Source: Flavobacterium sp. LC2016-23 (lineage in GTDB: Bacteria; Bacteroidota; Bacteroidia; Flavobacteriales; Flavobacteriaceae). Taken from it: a stretch of DNA of 64,000 bases. The stretch is from NCBI RefSeq assembly GCF_009674775.1, contig NZ_WKKE01000007.1, positions 1-64,000 on the forward strand, given 5' to 3'. Made by a program: the position numbers and the translations under genes. Numbering within the stretch: the stretch's first letter is position 1; the number at the start of each line of letters is the position of its first letter. The notes under the pieces are model-generated. The model worked only from the letters and a program-made list of their open reading frames with translations. It was not told the origin of the DNA and ran no database searches. This document shows positions 63,207 to 64,000 of this stretch, piece after piece.

Positions 63207-64000
63207 CTATAAATCAAAACGTTTCCCTTGTTCCGGATAAATGAGTTGAACTCCTAAATCATTTTGACTTTTGAGTTGCTCTTTAATTTTAGTAATGTTT
63301 TTGGTCGGCGGTTTTAAATGGGTGACAATAATTTTAAAACCTTTCAAAGTATCTTTTCCGGCCAGTTCTTCCAGAACATGAAGTTCTTTCATTAGGTAAT
63401 TCGGAGTTAAATGTCCAAATAAGAATTTATCAGGCTGTTCGTTAGGGAATGAAACTTCAATAAAAATTCCTTTCAGTTGTTTATTTTTAACTAGTGGAGC
63501 AATCGCCGTCCATAACTCCTTTAAATGAGTGTTTTTTTCGACTTCGTCCGGTCCCGTATCTCCTAAATACAAAGCGTAACTATCACCATTTCTGATCAGG
63601 AAAGCAGTACTTTCAAACGGATTGACATGGCTTAATGGGAAAGCTTTTACGGCCATTGTGGTATTGGTAACAGGAGTTTCTTCGTTAGGAGCTAAAGTCT
63701 GAAAATGGTATTTTTTCAAAGGAAATCCGGGTCCCTGATCACCAAAATTAGCCCACGTCTGATCGTTGAAATAATGGTTTTCCATCATTTCCATACACTT
63801 ACCAGTGGCATAAACAGTTTTTGAAGAATCAGCAGGAGAATTAATAATCAAACCGGATACATGATCCAAATGGGCGTGGGAAATCAAATACCCTTTGATG
63901 TATTTTCGTAAGACCTCGCTGATGGATATTTTGAATGTTTTCTTTTCAATGGCTTTTTCGATTCCGGCATTTACAGTTCCGGCATCAAGACAGATATAAT
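63207..64000 (-). CDS. Class II 3',5'-cyclic-nucleotide phosphodiesterase (metallo-beta-lactamase fold), 5' truncated by the window
   Basis: The frame stays open from the window edge: residues before the first in-window TTG read YICLDAGTVNAGIEKA and then EVLRKYIKGYLISHAHLDHVSG. The H-x-H-x-D-H motif (SHAHLDHVSGLIINS) marks the class II PDE family. Other motifs are FPLSHVNPFESTAFLI, LYLGDTGPDEVE and a late IVTHLKPP His. The protein hydrolyses cAMP or cGMP. An annotated start at 63887 would be a TTG inside the family motif and is not the true start; the start lies beyond the right edge. Confidence 0.93.
   Translation of the reverse strand, partial: YICLDAGTVNAGIEKAIEKKTFKISISEVLRKYIKGYLISHAHLDHVSGLIINSPADSSKTVYATGKCMEMMENHYFNDQTWANFGDQGPGFPLKKYHFQTLAPNEETPVTNTTMAVKAFPLSHVNPFESTAFLIRNGDSYALYLGDTGPDEVEKNTHLKELWTAIAPLVKNKQLKGIFIEVSFPNEQPDKFLFGHLTPNYLMKELHVLEELAGKDTLKGFKIIVTHLKPPTKNITKIKEQLKSQNDLGVQLIYPEQGKRFDL

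Noticed and set aside
63888..64000. Start of the phosphodiesterase at the in-window TTG near 63887
   Set aside because: The frame stays open to the right edge with family-like residues upstream, so the gene is 5'-truncated.

Overview
The window looks like a chromosomal segment of a Flavobacterium-type member of the Bacteroidota. The evidence is A+T-rich intergenic DNA, many upstream boxes matching the Bacteroidota promoter consensus (TTG, then 17-23 bp, then TAnnTTTG), a SUF-only iron-sulfur operon, a SusC/SusD polysaccharide utilization locus (PUL) with an ECF sigma/FecR pair, a type IX secretion C-terminal sorting domain, a DUF5689/TonB receptor pair, and dispersed palindromic intergenic repeats. 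Species cannot be fixed from sequence reading alone.

Layout. 1-850: a tandem array of about 75-bp units whose REP-like core occurs in both orientations; it runs off the left edge. 882-1155: two tRNA-Asn(GTT) genes with a promoter and terminator. 1186-2529: rseP site-2 protease. 2881-7451: a peptide-export cluster: small HTH protein, double-glycine-leader peptide, lipoprotein, HlyD adaptor and C39-peptidase ABC exporter. This is the best candidate for an undescribed secreted-peptide (bacteriocin-like or signalling) system. 7567-11494: old yellow enzyme, Gfo/Idh/MocA oxidoreductase and an MFS transporter. 11785-15987: TonB receptor plus DUF5689 lipoprotein. 16124-18397: secreted hypothetical protein and hflX.

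18808-29587 (mostly minus strand): DUF3078 and DUF2480 proteins and the SUF genes in transcriptional order sufA, sufB, [antitoxin, YoeB-like toxin, FMN reductase], sufC, sufD, then sufS, lipoprotein, sufE, DUF59. A beta-lactamase-like hydrolase on the plus strand splits sufD from sufS. 30090-34671: metallo-beta-lactamase-fold hydrolase, subtilisin-like protease and M1 aminopeptidase. 34747-37076: DUF418 membrane protein and an SDR-type L-threonine dehydrogenase. 37513-41479: small lipoprotein overlapping mfd.

41699-57188 (minus strand): a starch/maltooligosaccharide locus. ECF sigma factor and FecR anti-sigma come first, then SusC, SusD, SusE/F-like protein, GH13 lipoprotein amylase, GH97 alpha-glucosidase, and a large multidomain GH13 amylase with Ig-like, CBM26-like, ricin-like and T9SS domains. 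Together they can cut starch outside the cell, import oligosaccharides across the outer membrane and finish hydrolysis in the periplasm.

57562-64000: ACT-like protein, YraN-family nuclease, LD-carboxypeptidase, serine hydrolase, endonuclease/exonuclease/phosphatase protein, 3-hydroxyanthranilate 3,4-dioxygenase, and a class II cyclic-nucleotide phosphodiesterase cut by the right edge. Intergenic spaces carry at least four recurrent repeat families: REP-like GTCATTTCGA...GAGAAATC, CCGCAAAG hairpins, GCCACGAATTT elements, and CAGTCTCAGT low-complexity tracts.
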